From contig NZ_JABMLK010000001.1 of NCBI RefSeq assembly GCF_013394855.1, forward strand, positions 62,001-126,000: DNA of 64,000 nt. The letters are read 5' to 3'. Both the position numbers and the translations under genes were made by a program. A model generated the notes under the pieces. That model was not told the origin of the DNA and did no database searches. It saw nothing but the letters and a program-made list of their open reading frames with translations. This DNA comes from Limnobaculum xujianqingii (lineage in GTDB: Bacteria; Pseudomonadota; Gammaproteobacteria; Enterobacterales; Enterobacteriaceae). Below are positions 1 to 11,392 of this stretch, one piece after another. Numbering within the stretch: the first letter of the stretch is position 1; every line of letters begins with the position of its first letter.

Positions 1-1
1 T

Positions 2-3000
2 TATGATGGTGCTACCCTGTTAGGTACAGCGACGGCTGACAGCAAAGGCGTCTGGACATTTATTCCGGATACCGTACTGGCTGACGGCAAGCACAATATC
101 ACAGCGACTGCCACCAGTCCGGTTGGTCAAACCAGCGATAAGACCGGTATCTTCAACTTTGAAGTGGATACCAAAGCGCCAGATGCAGTTGAAAATCTGG
201 TGGTGAGCGATAACGTTGGTGATTATCAGGATCCACTGAAAGATGGTGATACCACTGATGACAACACCCCAACCTTCAGCGGTAAAGCGGAAGCGGGCAG
301 CACGGTAACTATCTATGCGGATGGTAAAGTGCTGGGTACAGCTAAAGTTGATGGCGAAGGTAAGTGGACGTTTACACCAGACTCCAAACTGGAAGATGGT
401 ACTTATAACTTCACCACCACCGTGACCGACAAAGCGGGTAACATCAATCCGGATGGCCCGGGCCTGTCCCTGACGGTTGATACCTCAACCGATCCGGTCA
501 GCATTACTGCATTGATCGATGATGTAGGTACCGTGACCGGCAATATCACTGCCAATGGTGTGACTGACGATACCAAACCGGAAATTACCGGTGAAGGTAA
601 GCCAGGGGCGACCATCAAGGTCTATGACGGTACAACCCTGCTGGGTGAAACCACGGTGAAAGCCAACGGTAGCTGGAGCTTCACGCCATCCACTGAACTG
701 AAAGAAGGTGCTCACAGCATTACGGTCACTATGACTGATAAAGCGGGCAACCTGACTGGTCCAACGGCGGCGTTTGACTTCACTGTTGATACCACTGCAC
801 CAACAGTACCAACTATTGAGTTTGCAGACGATGACGTGGGTAGCAAACAAGGTTTGTTAACCAGCGGCAGCATGACCGATGACTCCACGCCAACCCTGAA
901 AGGTACGGCAGAGAAAGGCAGCCTGGTCACCATTTATGACAATGGTCAGTTCCTGGGCACCGCAACAGCCGATGAGACTACCGGCGAGTGGAGCTTCACG
1001 CCATCGACCCCAATCAGTGAAGGCGAGCACAAGTTCCATGTGACCGCGACTGATGCTGCGGGTAACGTGAGTGATCCTTCTACAGACTTCCTGTTGACGA
1101 CCGACTATACCGGTCCGGATGCAGCTAATCTGAAGATCACCGGCGTGGCTGATAACTACGGTGAAATTACCGGCAATATCGAAAACGGTAAAGCCACCGA
1201 TGACAGCCGTCCAACCATTCAGGGTACCGGTACTGCTGGCGATACCATCATTGTGTACGCAGAAGATGCCACCGGTAAGCATGAAATCGGTAGCACCACT
1301 GTCGGTTCTGACGGTAAGTGGAGCCTGCAACCTGAAGCGCCATTACTGCCGGGTGAGAACAAGTTCACTGCGGTAGAAATCGATCCAGTGGGTAACTTCA
1401 CCGATCCAAGCGCTGAGTACGTCATCACGCTGGATATGTCACGTCCAACCGAGCCAGTAATTGTTAACGTGCTGGATAACGAAGGTTCAGTGACCGGTCC
1501 ATTACAAAAAGGTGATGTGACGGATGATACCAAACCGGTTATCACAGGTACCTCCGAAGCAGGTTATCTGGTACGCATCTATGACGGTGCAACGCTGATT
1601 GGTTCCACCACCGCTGATAGCAAAGGCGTCTGGACATTTACTCCAGATACCGCGCTGGCGGACGGTAAACACAACATCACCGCAACGGCGACCAGCCCGC
1701 TGGGACAAACCAGTAACCCAACCGGTATCTTCAACTTTGAAGTCGATACCAAGGCTCCGGACTCGGTTGAAAACCTGCAAGTGTTCGATAACGTGGGTGA
1801 CAAGCAGGGTTACATTCTGGATGGTGATACCACCGATGACGCTACGCCAACCTTTAGTGGTAAAGCAGAACCGGGCAGTACGGTCACTATCTATGATAAC
1901 GGTAATGCCATTGGTACTGCCAAAGTCGATAGTGAAGGTAACTGGTCATATACGCCGGACAGCAACCTGCCGGACGGTGAGCATATCTTTACCACTTCTG
2001 TCACCGATAAAGCCGGTAATATCAATACCGATGGCCCATCGCTGACTATTACTATCGATACCAGCGGTGTTGAAGTTAGCATTAGCGCGTTGGTTGATAA
2101 CGTCGGCGATATTACCGGCAATATCACACCAAACGGCGTGACTGACGATACTAAACCGGAAATCACCGGTGAAGGTAAAGCGGGCAGCACCATCACTATT
2201 TATGATGGCTCAACCAAACTGGGTGAAACCACGGTGAAAGCCGATGGTACCTGGAGCTTTACGCCAGAAACTGCGCTGAAAGAAGGCTCACACAGCATCA
2301 CTGTCATTGCTCAGGATAAAGCGGGTAATACCAGCGATCGCTCTTCTGCGTTTGAATTCACCGTAGATACCACTGCACCAACGGTACCAACTATTGAGTT
2401 TGCAGACGATGATGTGGGTAGTAAACAAGGGTTGTTAACCAGCGGCAGTATGACCGATGACTCTACGCCAACCCTGAAAGGTACAGCAGAGAAAGGCAGC
2501 CTGGTCACCATTTATGACAATGGTCAGTTCCTGGGCACTGCAACTGCTGATGAAACTACCGGCGAGTGGAGCTTCACGCCATCTACCCCAATCAGTGAAG
2601 GCGAGCACAAGTTCCATGTGACCGCGACTGATGCCGCGGGTAACGTGAGTGATCCTTCTACAGACTTCCTGTTGACGACCGACTATACCGGTCCGGATGC
2701 AGCTAATCTGAAGATCACCGGCGTGGAAGATAATTACGGTCTGGTGACCGGAAATATCGAAAACGGTAAAGCCACCGATGACAGCCGTCCAACCATTCAC
2801 GGTACCGGTACTGCTGGCGATACCATCATCGTGTACGCAGAAGATGCGACAGGTAAACATGAAATCGGCAGCACCACTGTTGGCGCTGACGGTAAGTGGA
2901 GCCTGGAACCAACTGCGCCATTACTGCCGGGTGAGAACAAGTTCACTGCGGTAGAAATTGACCCGGTAGGTAACTTCACCGATCCAAGCGCTGAGTACGT

Positions 3001-6000
3001 CATCACGCTGGATATGTCACGTCCAACTGAGCCAGTGATTGTAAACATTCTGGATAATGAAGGTTCAGTGACCGGTCCATTACAAAAAGGTGATGTGACT
3101 GACGACACCAAACCAGTTATTACCGGTACCTCTGAAGCAGGCTATCTGGTTCGTATTTACGACAACGGTAAAGAAATTGGTTCTGTCACTGCGAATGACA
3201 AAGGCGTCTGGACGTTTGAGCCATCAACAGCATTAGCTGAAGGTAAGCACAACATCACCGCAACGGCGACCAGTCCGCTGGGACAAGTCAGTGAACCAAC
3301 CGGTATCTTCAACTTTGAAGTGGATACCAAGGCACCGAACTCGGTTGAAAACCTGCAAATCTACGATAACGTGGGTGATAAACAGGGTTACATCCTGGAT
3401 GGTGATACCACCGATGACGCTACGCCAACCTTCAGCGGCAAAGCGGAAGCAGGCAGCACGGTTACTATCTATGACAACGGTAATGCCATTGGTTCTGCCA
3501 AGGCAGACAGTAACGGTAACTGGTCATTTACTCCGGACAGCAATCTGCCGGACGGTGAGCATATCTTCACTTCTTCCGTGACAGATAAAGCGGGTAACGT
3601 CAGCACGGATAACCCATCTCTGACTATCACTATTGATACCAGCGGTGTTGAAGTTAGTATTAGTGCATTGGTTGATAACGTCGGCGATATTACCGACAAT
3701 ATCACACCAAACGGCGTGACCGACGATACTAAACCGGAAATTACCGGTGAAGGTAAAGCGGGCAGCACCATCACTATTTATGATGGTTCTGTAAAACTGG
3801 GTGAAACCACGGTGAAAGCCGACGGTACCTGGAGCTTTACGCCAGAAACTGCGCTGAAAGAAGGCTCTCACAGCATTACCGTGATTGCTAAAGATAAAGC
3901 GGGTAATACCAGCGATCGCACCTCTGCGTTTGAATTCACTGTGGATACTACCGCACCAACCAGGCCAACTATTGACTGGGCTGACGATGATGTGGGCAGT
4001 AAAAAGGGTGAGTTACTCACGGGTAGCATGACTGATGACTCTACACCAACTCTGCACGGTACTGCTGAAGCAAACAGCACTGTGACCATTTACGATAATA
4101 AACAGTATCTGGGTACAGCGATCACCGACAGCGAAGGTAAGTGGAGCTATACGCCATCCACCCCAATTGAGGAAGGTGCGCATAACTTCCATGTGACGGC
4201 AACGGATAAGGCGGGTAACGTTAGTACTCCTTCAGCCGATTTCGTGCTGACTACTGACTATACTGCACCAAATGCTGATGCACTGAAAATCACCGGTGTT
4301 GAAGATAACTTTGGTTTAGTCACCGGTAATATCGAAGCCGGTAAAGTGACTGACGATCAGCGTCCAACTATCCACGGTACCGGTACTGCCGGTGACACCA
4401 TTGTGGTTTCTGTGAAAGATGCACAGGGTGAGCGTGAGTTGGGTACTGCCATTGTTAAAGACGACGGCACCTGGAGCCTGCGTCCGGATACTATTCTGAA
4501 CAGCGGTAATAATGAGTTTACTGCGGTGGAATACGACCCGGTAGGCAACAACGTTGGTCCAAGCAACAGTTATGACATCAACGTATCTGTGACTCCACCA
4601 CAGCCGCCAACCATTGTTAACATCGTTGACAATGAAGGTCCGTACACCGGCCCGTTACAGAAAGGCGATGTGATTGATGATAACCAGCCAGTCATCACCG
4701 GTACTGCGGTGCCAAATGGTAAAGTCACCATCTATAACAACGGTAAAGTGCTGGGTACTGCTGACGTTGATAACGAAGGTAACTGGACATTTATTCCAGA
4801 GCCACCGCTGGCTGACGGTAAGTACAATATTACTGCTGATGCGACCAACACTATCGGTCAGGTGAGTAACCCAACCGGTATCTGGAACTTTGAAGTGGAT
4901 ACCACGCCTCCGGATGCCATCAAAGATCTGGTTATTCTGGATAACGTGGGCCAGGTACAGGATCCGCTGACCGACGGTATGACTACCGATGATGATACGC
5001 CAACCTTCAGCGGTACTGCTGAATCGGCAGGCAGTCTGGTCACCATCTACGACGACGGCGTAGCCATTGGCTCCGTGGTTGCCGGTGAAGGCGGCAAGTG
5101 GTCCTACACCCCAAGCACTCCGCTGGATAATGGTGATTATAAGTTTAGCACCACGGTAACCGATAAAGCAGGTAACACCGGCGATCACAGCCCGGTCGTT
5201 AACATCACCATTGATACCACTAACGTACCGGTATCACTGGACAAGATTGTTGATGACTACGGTAACGAAGGCAACCTGCCGGAAAATATCAGCAAAGGTG
5301 GCGTGACCAACGACACCCAGCCTGAGTTTATCGGTCGCGGTAAGCCGGACAGCACTATCTCTATCTTTAACGGTAGCGAGAAGCTGGGCGAAACCACGGT
5401 GAAAGCTGATGGTAGCTGGACCTTTACACCTTCCACGCCGTTGCCGGAAGGCACCTACAACATCGTTGTTTACCAGAAAGATCCGGCGGGTAATGATGCA
5501 GATACCGGTGCAGCATGGCAGTTCACGGTAGATACCACCCCACCAGCCAAGCCAACCATTGAGTGGGCGGAAGATGATGTGGGCGATGTCACCGCACCTC
5601 TGTATAACAACGGCGCTACCGATGACCAGACGCCAACCCTGCACGGTAAAGCCGAGCCGGGCAGCATCGTTAAGATTTATCTGGACGGTAATGTCTATCT
5701 GGGTGATGCCAAGATGGAAAGCGACGGTAGCTGGAGCTTTACACCGACCACGCAAATTCCTGAAGGTCAGCATCAGTTCCATGTCACGGCTACCGATGCA
5801 GCCGGTAACGTCAGTGAACCTTCAGACAACTTCAATCTGGAAGTGGATATCACTCCTCCGGATGCGGATGCGCTGAAGATCACCGGTGTGGAAGATAACT
5901 ACGGCTCTGTCACCGGTAATATCGAAGCCGGTAAAGACACCGACGACCAGCGTCCAACCATTCACGGTACCGGTACTGCCGGTGACAAGATTGTGGTGAC

Positions 6001-9000
6001 GGTAAAAGATGCACAGGGCGAGCGTACCCTGGGTACCGCCATTGTTAAAGACGACGGCACCTGGAGCCTGCGTCCGGAGACGGTGCTGAACAGCGGTAAC
6101 AATGAGTTTACTGCTACAGAATACGATCCGGTCGGCAACAAGGTTGGCCCAAGCAATGCCTATGATGTGAACGTGTCGGTGACACCGCCACAGCCGCCAA
6201 CCATTGTTAATATCGTTGATAATGAAGGCCCGTACACCGGCCCGTTACAGAAAGGCGATGTGATTGATGATAACCAGCCAGTCATCACCGGTACTGCGGT
6301 GGCGAACGGTAAAGTGACCATCTATAACAACGGTAAAGTATTGGGTACGGCGGACGTTGACAGCAAAGGTAACTGGACATTTATTCCGGAGCCACCGCTG
6401 GCTGACGGCAAGTACAACATTACGGCGGATGCCACCAACACTATTGGTCAGGTCAGTAGTCCAACCGGTATCTGGAACTTTGAAGTGGATACCACGCCTC
6501 CGGCCGCCATCGACGACCTGTTGATCCTGGATAACGTAGGTAAGGTACAGGATCCACTGACCGACGGCATGACCACCGATGACGACACGCCAACCTTCAG
6601 CGGCACCGCTGAATCGGCAGGTTGTCTGGTGACCATCTATAACGACGGCGTAGCCATTGGCTCCGTGGTTGCCGGTGAAGACGGTAAGTGGTCCTACACC
6701 CCAAGTACACCGCTGGATGATGGCGACTATAAGTTTAGCACCACGGTAAGGGATAAAGCGGGTAACACCGGCGATCACAGCCCGGTTGTTAACATCACCA
6801 TCGATACCAAAGAAGTGCCGGTATCACTGGACAAGATTGTTGATGACTACGGTAACGAAGGCAATCTGCCGGAAAACATCAGCAAAGGTGGCGTGACCAA
6901 CGACACCCAGCCTGAGTTTATCGGTCGCGGTAAGCCGGACAGCACTATCTCTATCTTTAACGGTAGTGAGAAACTGGGTGAAACCACGGTGAAAGCCGAC
7001 GGTAGCTGGAGCTTTACGCCATCCACACCACTGCCGGAAGGTACCTACAATATTGTTGTCTACCAGAAAGACCCGGCAGGTAACGAAGATGATACCGGTA
7101 CCGCATGGCAGTTTACGGTAGATACCACCCCACCAGCCAAGCCAACCATTGACTGGGCAGAAGACGATGTGGGCGATGTCACCGATCCGCTGTATAACAA
7201 CGGCGCCACCGATGACCAGACGCCAACCCTGCACGGTAAAGCCGAGCCGGGCAGCATCGTTAAAGTCTATGTGGATGGTGGCTATCTGGGTACCGCCAAG
7301 ATGGAAAGCGATGGTAACTGGACCTTCACGCCAAGCACTCAGTTGCCGGAAGGTCAGCATTACTTCCATGTCACGGCCACCGATGCAGCCGGTAACACCA
7401 GTCTGCCTTCAGACAACTTCAATCTGGAAGTGGATATCACCCCTCCGGATGCGGATGCGCTGAAGATCACCGGTGTGGAAGATAACTTCGGTTCAGTCAC
7501 CGGTAATATCGAGTCCGGTAAAGTGACCGATGATACCCGTCCGACCATTCACGGTACCGGTACTGCCGGTGACAAGATTGTGGTGACGGTGAAAGATGCG
7601 CTGGGTGAGCGTACGCTGGGTACTGCCATTGTTCAGGAAGATGGCACCTGGAGCCTGCGTCCGGAAGGTGTTCTGAGCAGCGGTAACAATGAGTTTACTG
7701 CGACAGAATATGACCCGGTAGGCAACAAAGTTGGCCCAAGCAATGCCTATGAGGTAACGGTCTCTACTACACCACCGCAACAACCAACTATCGAACGTGT
7801 AGTTGATAACGAAGGTGATGGTAAAACATCGTTTACCGGCGCACTGCAAAAAGGTGACCTGACCGATGACAGCACACCAACTATTGAGGGTACTGCTGAG
7901 CCGCACACCACGGTAACCATCTATAACAATGGTCAGGAAATTGGTACGGCGATCACCGATGAAAACGGTAAGTGGACGTTTACACCAGAAAGCGCACTGC
8001 CGGACGGTAAGTACAACATTACCGCCGATGCCACCAACGCTATCGGTCAAACCAGTGAGAAGACTGGTATCTGGAACTTTGAAATTGATACCAAAGCACC
8101 GGATGCCGTGAAGAACCTGGAGATCATTGATAACGAGGGTGCTGTCACCGGACCATTGAAAAATGGCGATACCACCGATGACTCAACGCCAACCTTCAAC
8201 GGTACGGCAGAGTCTGAAGGTTGTCTGGTTATCGTTTATGACGATGGCAAGGTAATTGGTTCTGTGGTTGCTGGTGAAAACGGCAAGTGGTCTTATACCC
8301 CGTCTTCATTACCGGATGGTAGCTATAAGTTCACCACCACGGTAACCGACCCGGCGGGTAATACCAGTGAGCACAGCCCGGTAGTAAACATCATCATCGA
8401 TACTTCAAAAGTAGAGGTGAAGATTGAATACCTGTACGACGATCAGGGCACGATCACCGGTAAGATCGCTGAAGGCGGCTTCACCGACGATACTCGTCCG
8501 GATATTCACGGTACCGGTAAAGCGGGCAGCACTATTGTCATCTATGACGGTGAAAATGAGCTGGGCAGAACTACCGTGAAAACGGATGGTACCTGGACTT
8601 ATACACCGGGTAGTGATTTAGGACAGGGCAAACACGCTATCAGCGTAGAAGCTATCGATAAGGCGGGTAACACCTCCGATCGTACTGCTGCGTTTGAGTT
8701 CAGTGTTGATACTGTTCCTCCTGGCCGTCCGACCATTGACTGGGCTGACGATGACGTGGGCACGGTGACCGATCCGTTATATCACGGCAGCAAAACCGAT
8801 GACCCAACGCCAACCCTGCATGGCACCGCCGATAAGGGCAGTATCGTCCATGTCTATATGGATAATGATACCTACTTAGGTACGGCGAAGATGGATAACA
8901 CTGCCGGTACCTGGAGCTTCACGCCGTCTTCTAACCTGGAAGAAGGTAGCCATACCTTCTACGTGATTGCAAAAGATACTGCGGGTAACGAAAGTAACCG

Positions 9001-11392
9001 CTCCACCAACTTTACGCTGGAACTGGATCTGACGCCGCCGGATATTACCAAGCTGAAGATCACCGAAGTTATCGACAATGTCGGTGTTACCATTGGTGAT
9101 GTAGGCGACGGTAATTTCACCGATGACAGCCGTCCAACCATTAAGGGTACCGGTACTGCCGGCGACACCATCTATGTTTATGTCTCCTATGAAGGAGGCA
9201 AAGAAACACTGGTGGGAACCGCAACCGTTGACACCAATGGCAACTGGAGTCTGCGTCCGGATGAAGCCCATGCACTGTTGGAAGGTAACAACGTTCTGAC
9301 CGCGAAAGAGCGCGATCCGGTAGGTAACGAAGTGGGACCAAATGGCTCGTACACCATTATTCTGGACGGTACGCCAATTACCCCACCAGTACTGGAAAGA
9401 GTTCTGGATGATGTGGGTACAGTGACAGCCGATCTGAAGAGCGGTGACTCTACCGATGATACCCAACCGGTATTTGAAGGTAAGGCAGCGGCCAACAGCA
9501 TCGTTAAGATGTATGACGGTACCACTCTGCTGGGTAGTGCGAAGGCCGATGCTTCCGGTAACTGGAGCCTGACGCCGGATCAGCCAATGAAGAACGGTGA
9601 AAGTTATAATCTGACCTTTACTGCGACTTCAACCATTGGTCAGGTGAGTGAACCTACCAGTCCGGCATTTGTGCTGAACATCGATACCACAGCACCAGCG
9701 CCGGTGGAAAACCTGCTGATTACCGATAACGTCGGCGATTATCAGGGTCCGTTGAAAAATGGTGATACCACCGATGACGCAACGCCAACCTTCGAAGGTA
9801 AGGCTGAGCCGGGTAGCGTGGTAACCATCTACAATGATGGCGTAGCGATTGGCTCGGCTAAAGTGGGCGATAACGGAACCTGGGCATTTACACCAGAGAC
9901 CGATTTACCGGATGGTAAATACAAGTTCACTACCACCGTTACCGACAAAGCCGGCAACATGGGCGATGCAACTCCGGTAGTCAATATCACCATTGATACC
10001 AGTACTCTGAGCGTCAAGATTGACAAGTTGATTGATGATGTGGGTGCGGTAACAGGCGATATTCAGGCCAATGGCTTTACTGACGATCTGCGTCCGGAAA
10101 TCGTGGGTACCGTCAGCAAACCTGGCAGCACCGTAACGGTTTACATCGATGGTGTGGATCAGGGTACCGCAACGGTTGATGCTGATGGCAATTGGAGCTA
10201 TACGCCAACCACCGATCTGGGTCAGGGTGAGCATAAGGTAACGGTTATTGCCAAAGATCCATCTGGCAATGTCACCGATATGAGTCCGGAATTTATCTTC
10301 ACTATCGATAATATTCCACCGGCTCTGCCAACCATTGAGAAAGCCGTGGATAACGTCGGCGATATCACTGGCGATATGAAGTCTGGTGCGTTTACTGATG
10401 ACAGCACGCCAACGCTGGAAGGTACAGCAGAGAAAGGCAGTACTGTTACTGTTTACGATAAAAACACCGGCTTGCCGATCGGTAGCGTAGTCGCCAACGA
10501 TCAAGGTCAGTGGAGCTACGAATTACCAGAGCAGGCTGATGGTCGTCACGACTACTATGTCATTGCCTCTGATAAAGCGGGCAACACCAGTCAGCCAACC
10601 CCTGACTTTACGTTGAATATCGATACGCAAGGTCCGGTAGGCGATAACCTGAAGTTGCTTCATGTCATTGATAACGTAGGTAACATTACCGGTGAACTGA
10701 CTTCCGGCAGTGGTACAGACGATAGTCGTCCTGAGCTGAAAGGTACGGCTAACGAAGTGGGTAACACCATTATCATCTATGCAACGGATGAAAGTGGCGT
10801 CACTCGCGAAGTGGGTCGCACTACGGTAGACGTGAATCGTGAATGGTCTCATGAGTTAGTGAATGCGCTGGCTGACGGTAGCTACAAGCTGAAAGTTGTT
10901 GAGATGGATGCAGCCGGTAACAAGACTGCGCCAACACCAGACTTTGAGCTGCTTATCGACACCACGATCCCGACGGCCATAGCGACCATCAATAATATGA
11001 CCGATGACGTGGGACCGATTACCGGTAACCTGCCAACCGACTCTTATACTGATGACAGCACGCCTCGCCTGAACGGTTCTATTGCCGGAACGTTGGGTGC
11101 TAACGATAAGGTGACGATTTACGAGAAAGCGACTAATGGTGTACTGACCGAGATCGGTACTGCCACCATGCTTGACAGTAACCGTTGGCAGTTCGACATT
11201 CCACCGGGAACATTAGTGGGTGGTAACAAGCACACTTATGTTGCTGCAGTGACTAACAAAGTCGGTACATCCAGTACGCCATCGTCTGACTTTGTGATGA
11301 CCAGCGTTGTGGAAATCAACAGTGATACCACGCTGGATACCACACCGGTTATCAGTGGTCGTATTCCGTACGCGCTGGAGTCTGGTTCATAA
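2..11392 (+). CDS. Giant Bap-type Ig-like repeat adhesin A, 5'-truncated by the window, ending at an in-frame TAA
   Basis: This is the repeat region of a giant surface adhesin. The reading frame is open from base 2, so the gene starts upstream of the window; the first ATG at 164 is internal. The product visible here is about 3,796 residues, made of about 36 Ig-like domains of roughly 104 aa. Each domain carries a TDD..P...G.. turn, an I-Y-D/N-G..LG strand and a W-F/S-TP motif, as in Bap/BapA/Siie-like proteins. Domains follow a recurring five-type order (PPTIVNIVDNEG, APDAVENL, SISALIDDVG, PTIEFADDDVG, ANLKITGV), giving super-repeats of about 1.58 kb (for example 850 against 2429, and 4605 against 6187). 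The frame stops at TAA 11390-11392, and the same frame continues at once from ATG 11393 with the C-terminal module. The piece upstream of the stop therefore lacks the T1SS signal and would not be expected to be exported. Adhesin B reads through the equivalent position. Confidence 0.9.
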   Translation, partial: YDGATLLGTATADSKGVWTFIPDTVLADGKHNITATATSPVGQTSDKTGIFNFEVDTKAPDAVENLVVSDNVGDYQDPLKDGDTTDDNTPTFSGKAEAGSTVTIYADGKVLGTAKVDGEGKWTFTPDSKLEDGTYNFTTTVTDKAGNINPDGPGLSLTVDTSTDPVSITALIDDVGTVTGNITANGVTDDTKPEITGEGKPGATIKVYDGTTLLGETTVKANGSWSFTPSTELKEGAHSITVTMTDKAGNLTGPTAAFDFTVDTTAPTVPTIEFADDDVGSKQGLLTSGSMTDDSTPTLKGTAEKGSLVTIYDNGQFLGTATADETTGEWSFTPSTPISEGEHKFHVTATDAAGNVSDPSTDFLLTTDYTGPDAANLKITGVADNYGEITGNIENGKATDDSRPTIQGTGTAGDTIIVYAEDATGKHEIGSTTVGSDGKWSLQPEAPLLPGENKFTAVEIDPVGNFTDPSAEYVITLDMSRPTEPVIVNVLDNEGSVTGPLQKGDVTDDTKPVITGTSEAGYLVRIYDGATLIGSTTADSKGVWTFTPDTALADGKHNITATATSPLGQTSNPTGIFNFEVDTKAPDSVENLQVFDNVGDKQGYILDGDTTDDATPTFSGKAEPGSTVTIYDNGNAIGTAKVDSEGNWSYTPDSNLPDGEHIFTTSVTDKAGNINTDGPSLTITIDTSGVEVSISALVDNVGDITGNITPNGVTDDTKPEITGEGKAGSTITIYDGSTKLGETTVKADGTWSFTPETALKEGSHSITVIAQDKAGNTSDRSSAFEFTVDTTAPTVPTIEFADDDVGSKQGLLTSGSMTDDSTPTLKGTAEKGSLVTIYDNGQFLGTATADETTGEWSFTPSTPISEGEHKFHVTATDAAGNVSDPSTDFLLTTDYTGPDAANLKITGVEDNYGLVTGNIENGKATDDSRPTIHGTGTAGDTIIVYAEDATGKHEIGSTTVGADGKWSLEPTAPLLPGENKFTAVEIDPVGNFTDPSAEYVITLDMSRPTEPVIVNILDNEGSVTGPLQKGDVTDDTKPVITGTSEAGYLVRIYDNGKEIGSVTANDKGVWTFEPSTALAEGKHNITATATSPLGQVSEPTGIFNFEVDTKAPNSVENLQIYDNVGDKQGYILDGDTTDDATPTFSGKAEAGSTVTIYDNGNAIGSAKADSNGNWSFTPDSNLPDGEHIFTSSVTDKAGNVSTDNPSLTITIDTSGVEVSISALVDNVGDITDNITPNGVTDDTKPEITGEGKAGSTITIYDGSVKLGETTVKADGTWSFTPETALKEGSHSITVIAKDKAGNTSDRTSAFEFTVDTTAPTRPTIDWADDDVGSKKGELLTGSMTDDSTPTLHGTAEANSTVTIYDNKQYLGTAITDSEGKWSYTPSTPIEEGAHNFHVTATDKAGNVSTPSADFVLTTDYTAPNADALKITGVEDNFGLVTGNIEAGKVTDDQRPTIHGTGTAGDTIVVSVKDAQGERELGTAIVKDDGTWSLRPDTILNSGNNEFTAVEYDPVGNNVGPSNSYDINVSVTPPQPPTIVNIVDNEGPYTGPLQKGDVIDDNQPVITGTAVPNGKVTIYNNGKVLGTADVDNEGNWTFIPEPPLADGKYNITADATNTIGQVSNPTGIWNFEVDTTPPDAIKDLVILDNVGQVQDPLTDGMTTDDDTPTFSGTAESAGSLVTIYDDGVAIGSVVAGEGGKWSYTPSTPLDNGDYKFSTTVTDKAGNTGDHSPVVNITIDTTNVPVSLDKIVDDYGNEGNLPENISKGGVTNDTQPEFIGRGKPDSTISIFNGSEKLGETTVKADGSWTFTPSTPLPEGTYNIVVYQKDPAGNDADTGAAWQFTVDTTPPAKPTIEWAEDDVGDVTAPLYNNGATDDQTPTLHGKAEPGSIVKIYLDGNVYLGDAKMESDGSWSFTPTTQIPEGQHQFHVTATDAAGNVSEPSDNFNLEVDITPPDADALKITGVEDNYGSVTGNIEAGKDTDDQRPTIHGTGTAGDKIVVTVKDAQGERTLGTAIVKDDGTWSLRPETVLNSGNNEFTATEYDPVGNKVGPSNAYDVNVSVTPPQPPTIVNIVDNEGPYTGPLQKGDVIDDNQPVITGTAVANGKVTIYNNGKVLGTADVDSKGNWTFIPEPPLADGKYNITADATNTIGQVSSPTGIWNFEVDTTPPAAIDDLLILDNVGKVQDPLTDGMTTDDDTPTFSGTAESAGCLVTIYNDGVAIGSVVAGEDGKWSYTPSTPLDDGDYKFSTTVRDKAGNTGDHSPVVNITIDTKEVPVSLDKIVDDYGNEGNLPENISKGGVTNDTQPEFIGRGKPDSTISIFNGSEKLGETTVKADGSWSFTPSTPLPEGTYNIVVYQKDPAGNEDDTGTAWQFTVDTTPPAKPTIDWAEDDVGDVTDPLYNNGATDDQTPTLHGKAEPGSIVKVYVDGGYLGTAKMESDGNWTFTPSTQLPEGQHYFHVTATDAAGNTSLPSDNFNLEVDITPPDADALKITGVEDNFGSVTGNIESGKVTDDTRPTIHGTGTAGDKIVVTVKDALGERTLGTAIVQEDGTWSLRPEGVLSSGNNEFTATEYDPVGNKVGPSNAYEVTVSTTPPQQPTIERVVDNEGDGKTSFTGALQKGDLTDDSTPTIEGTAEPHTTVTIYNNGQEIGTAITDENGKWTFTPESALPDGKYNITADATNAIGQTSEKTGIWNFEIDTKAPDAVKNLEIIDNEGAVTGPLKNGDTTDDSTPTFNGTAESEGCLVIVYDDGKVIGSVVAGENGKWSYTPSSLPDGSYKFTTTVTDPAGNTSEHSPVVNIIIDTSKVEVKIEYLYDDQGTITGKIAEGGFTDDTRPDIHGTGKAGSTIVIYDGENELGRTTVKTDGTWTYTPGSDLGQGKHAISVEAIDKAGNTSDRTAAFEFSVDTVPPGRPTIDWADDDVGTVTDPLYHGSKTDDPTPTLHGTADKGSIVHVYMDNDTYLGTAKMDNTAGTWSFTPSSNLEEGSHTFYVIAKDTAGNESNRSTNFTLELDLTPPDITKLKITEVIDNVGVTIGDVGDGNFTDDSRPTIKGTGTAGDTIYVYVSYEGGKETLVGTATVDTNGNWSLRPDEAHALLEGNNVLTAKERDPVGNEVGPNGSYTIILDGTPITPPVLERVLDDVGTVTADLKSGDSTDDTQPVFEGKAAANSIVKMYDGTTLLGSAKADASGNWSLTPDQPMKNGESYNLTFTATSTIGQVSEPTSPAFVLNIDTTAPAPVENLLITDNVGDYQGPLKNGDTTDDATPTFEGKAEPGSVVTIYNDGVAIGSAKVGDNGTWAFTPETDLPDGKYKFTTTVTDKAGNMGDATPVVNITIDTSTLSVKIDKLIDDVGAVTGDIQANGFTDDLRPEIVGTVSKPGSTVTVYIDGVDQGTATVDADGNWSYTPTTDLGQGEHKVTVIAKDPSGNVTDMSPEFIFTIDNIPPALPTIEKAVDNVGDITGDMKSGAFTDDSTPTLEGTAEKGSTVTVYDKNTGLPIGSVVANDQGQWSYELPEQADGRHDYYVIASDKAGNTSQPTPDFTLNIDTQGPVGDNLKLLHVIDNVGNITGELTSGSGTDDSRPELKGTANEVGNTIIIYATDESGVTREVGRTTVDVNREWSHELVNALADGSYKLKVVEMDAAGNKTAPTPDFELLIDTTIPTAIATINNMTDDVGPITGNLPTDSYTDDSTPRLNGSIAGTLGANDKVTIYEKATNGVLTEIGTATMLDSNRWQFDIPPGTLVGGNKHTYVAAVTNKVGTSSTPSSDFVMTSVVEINSDTTLDTTPVISGRIPYALESGS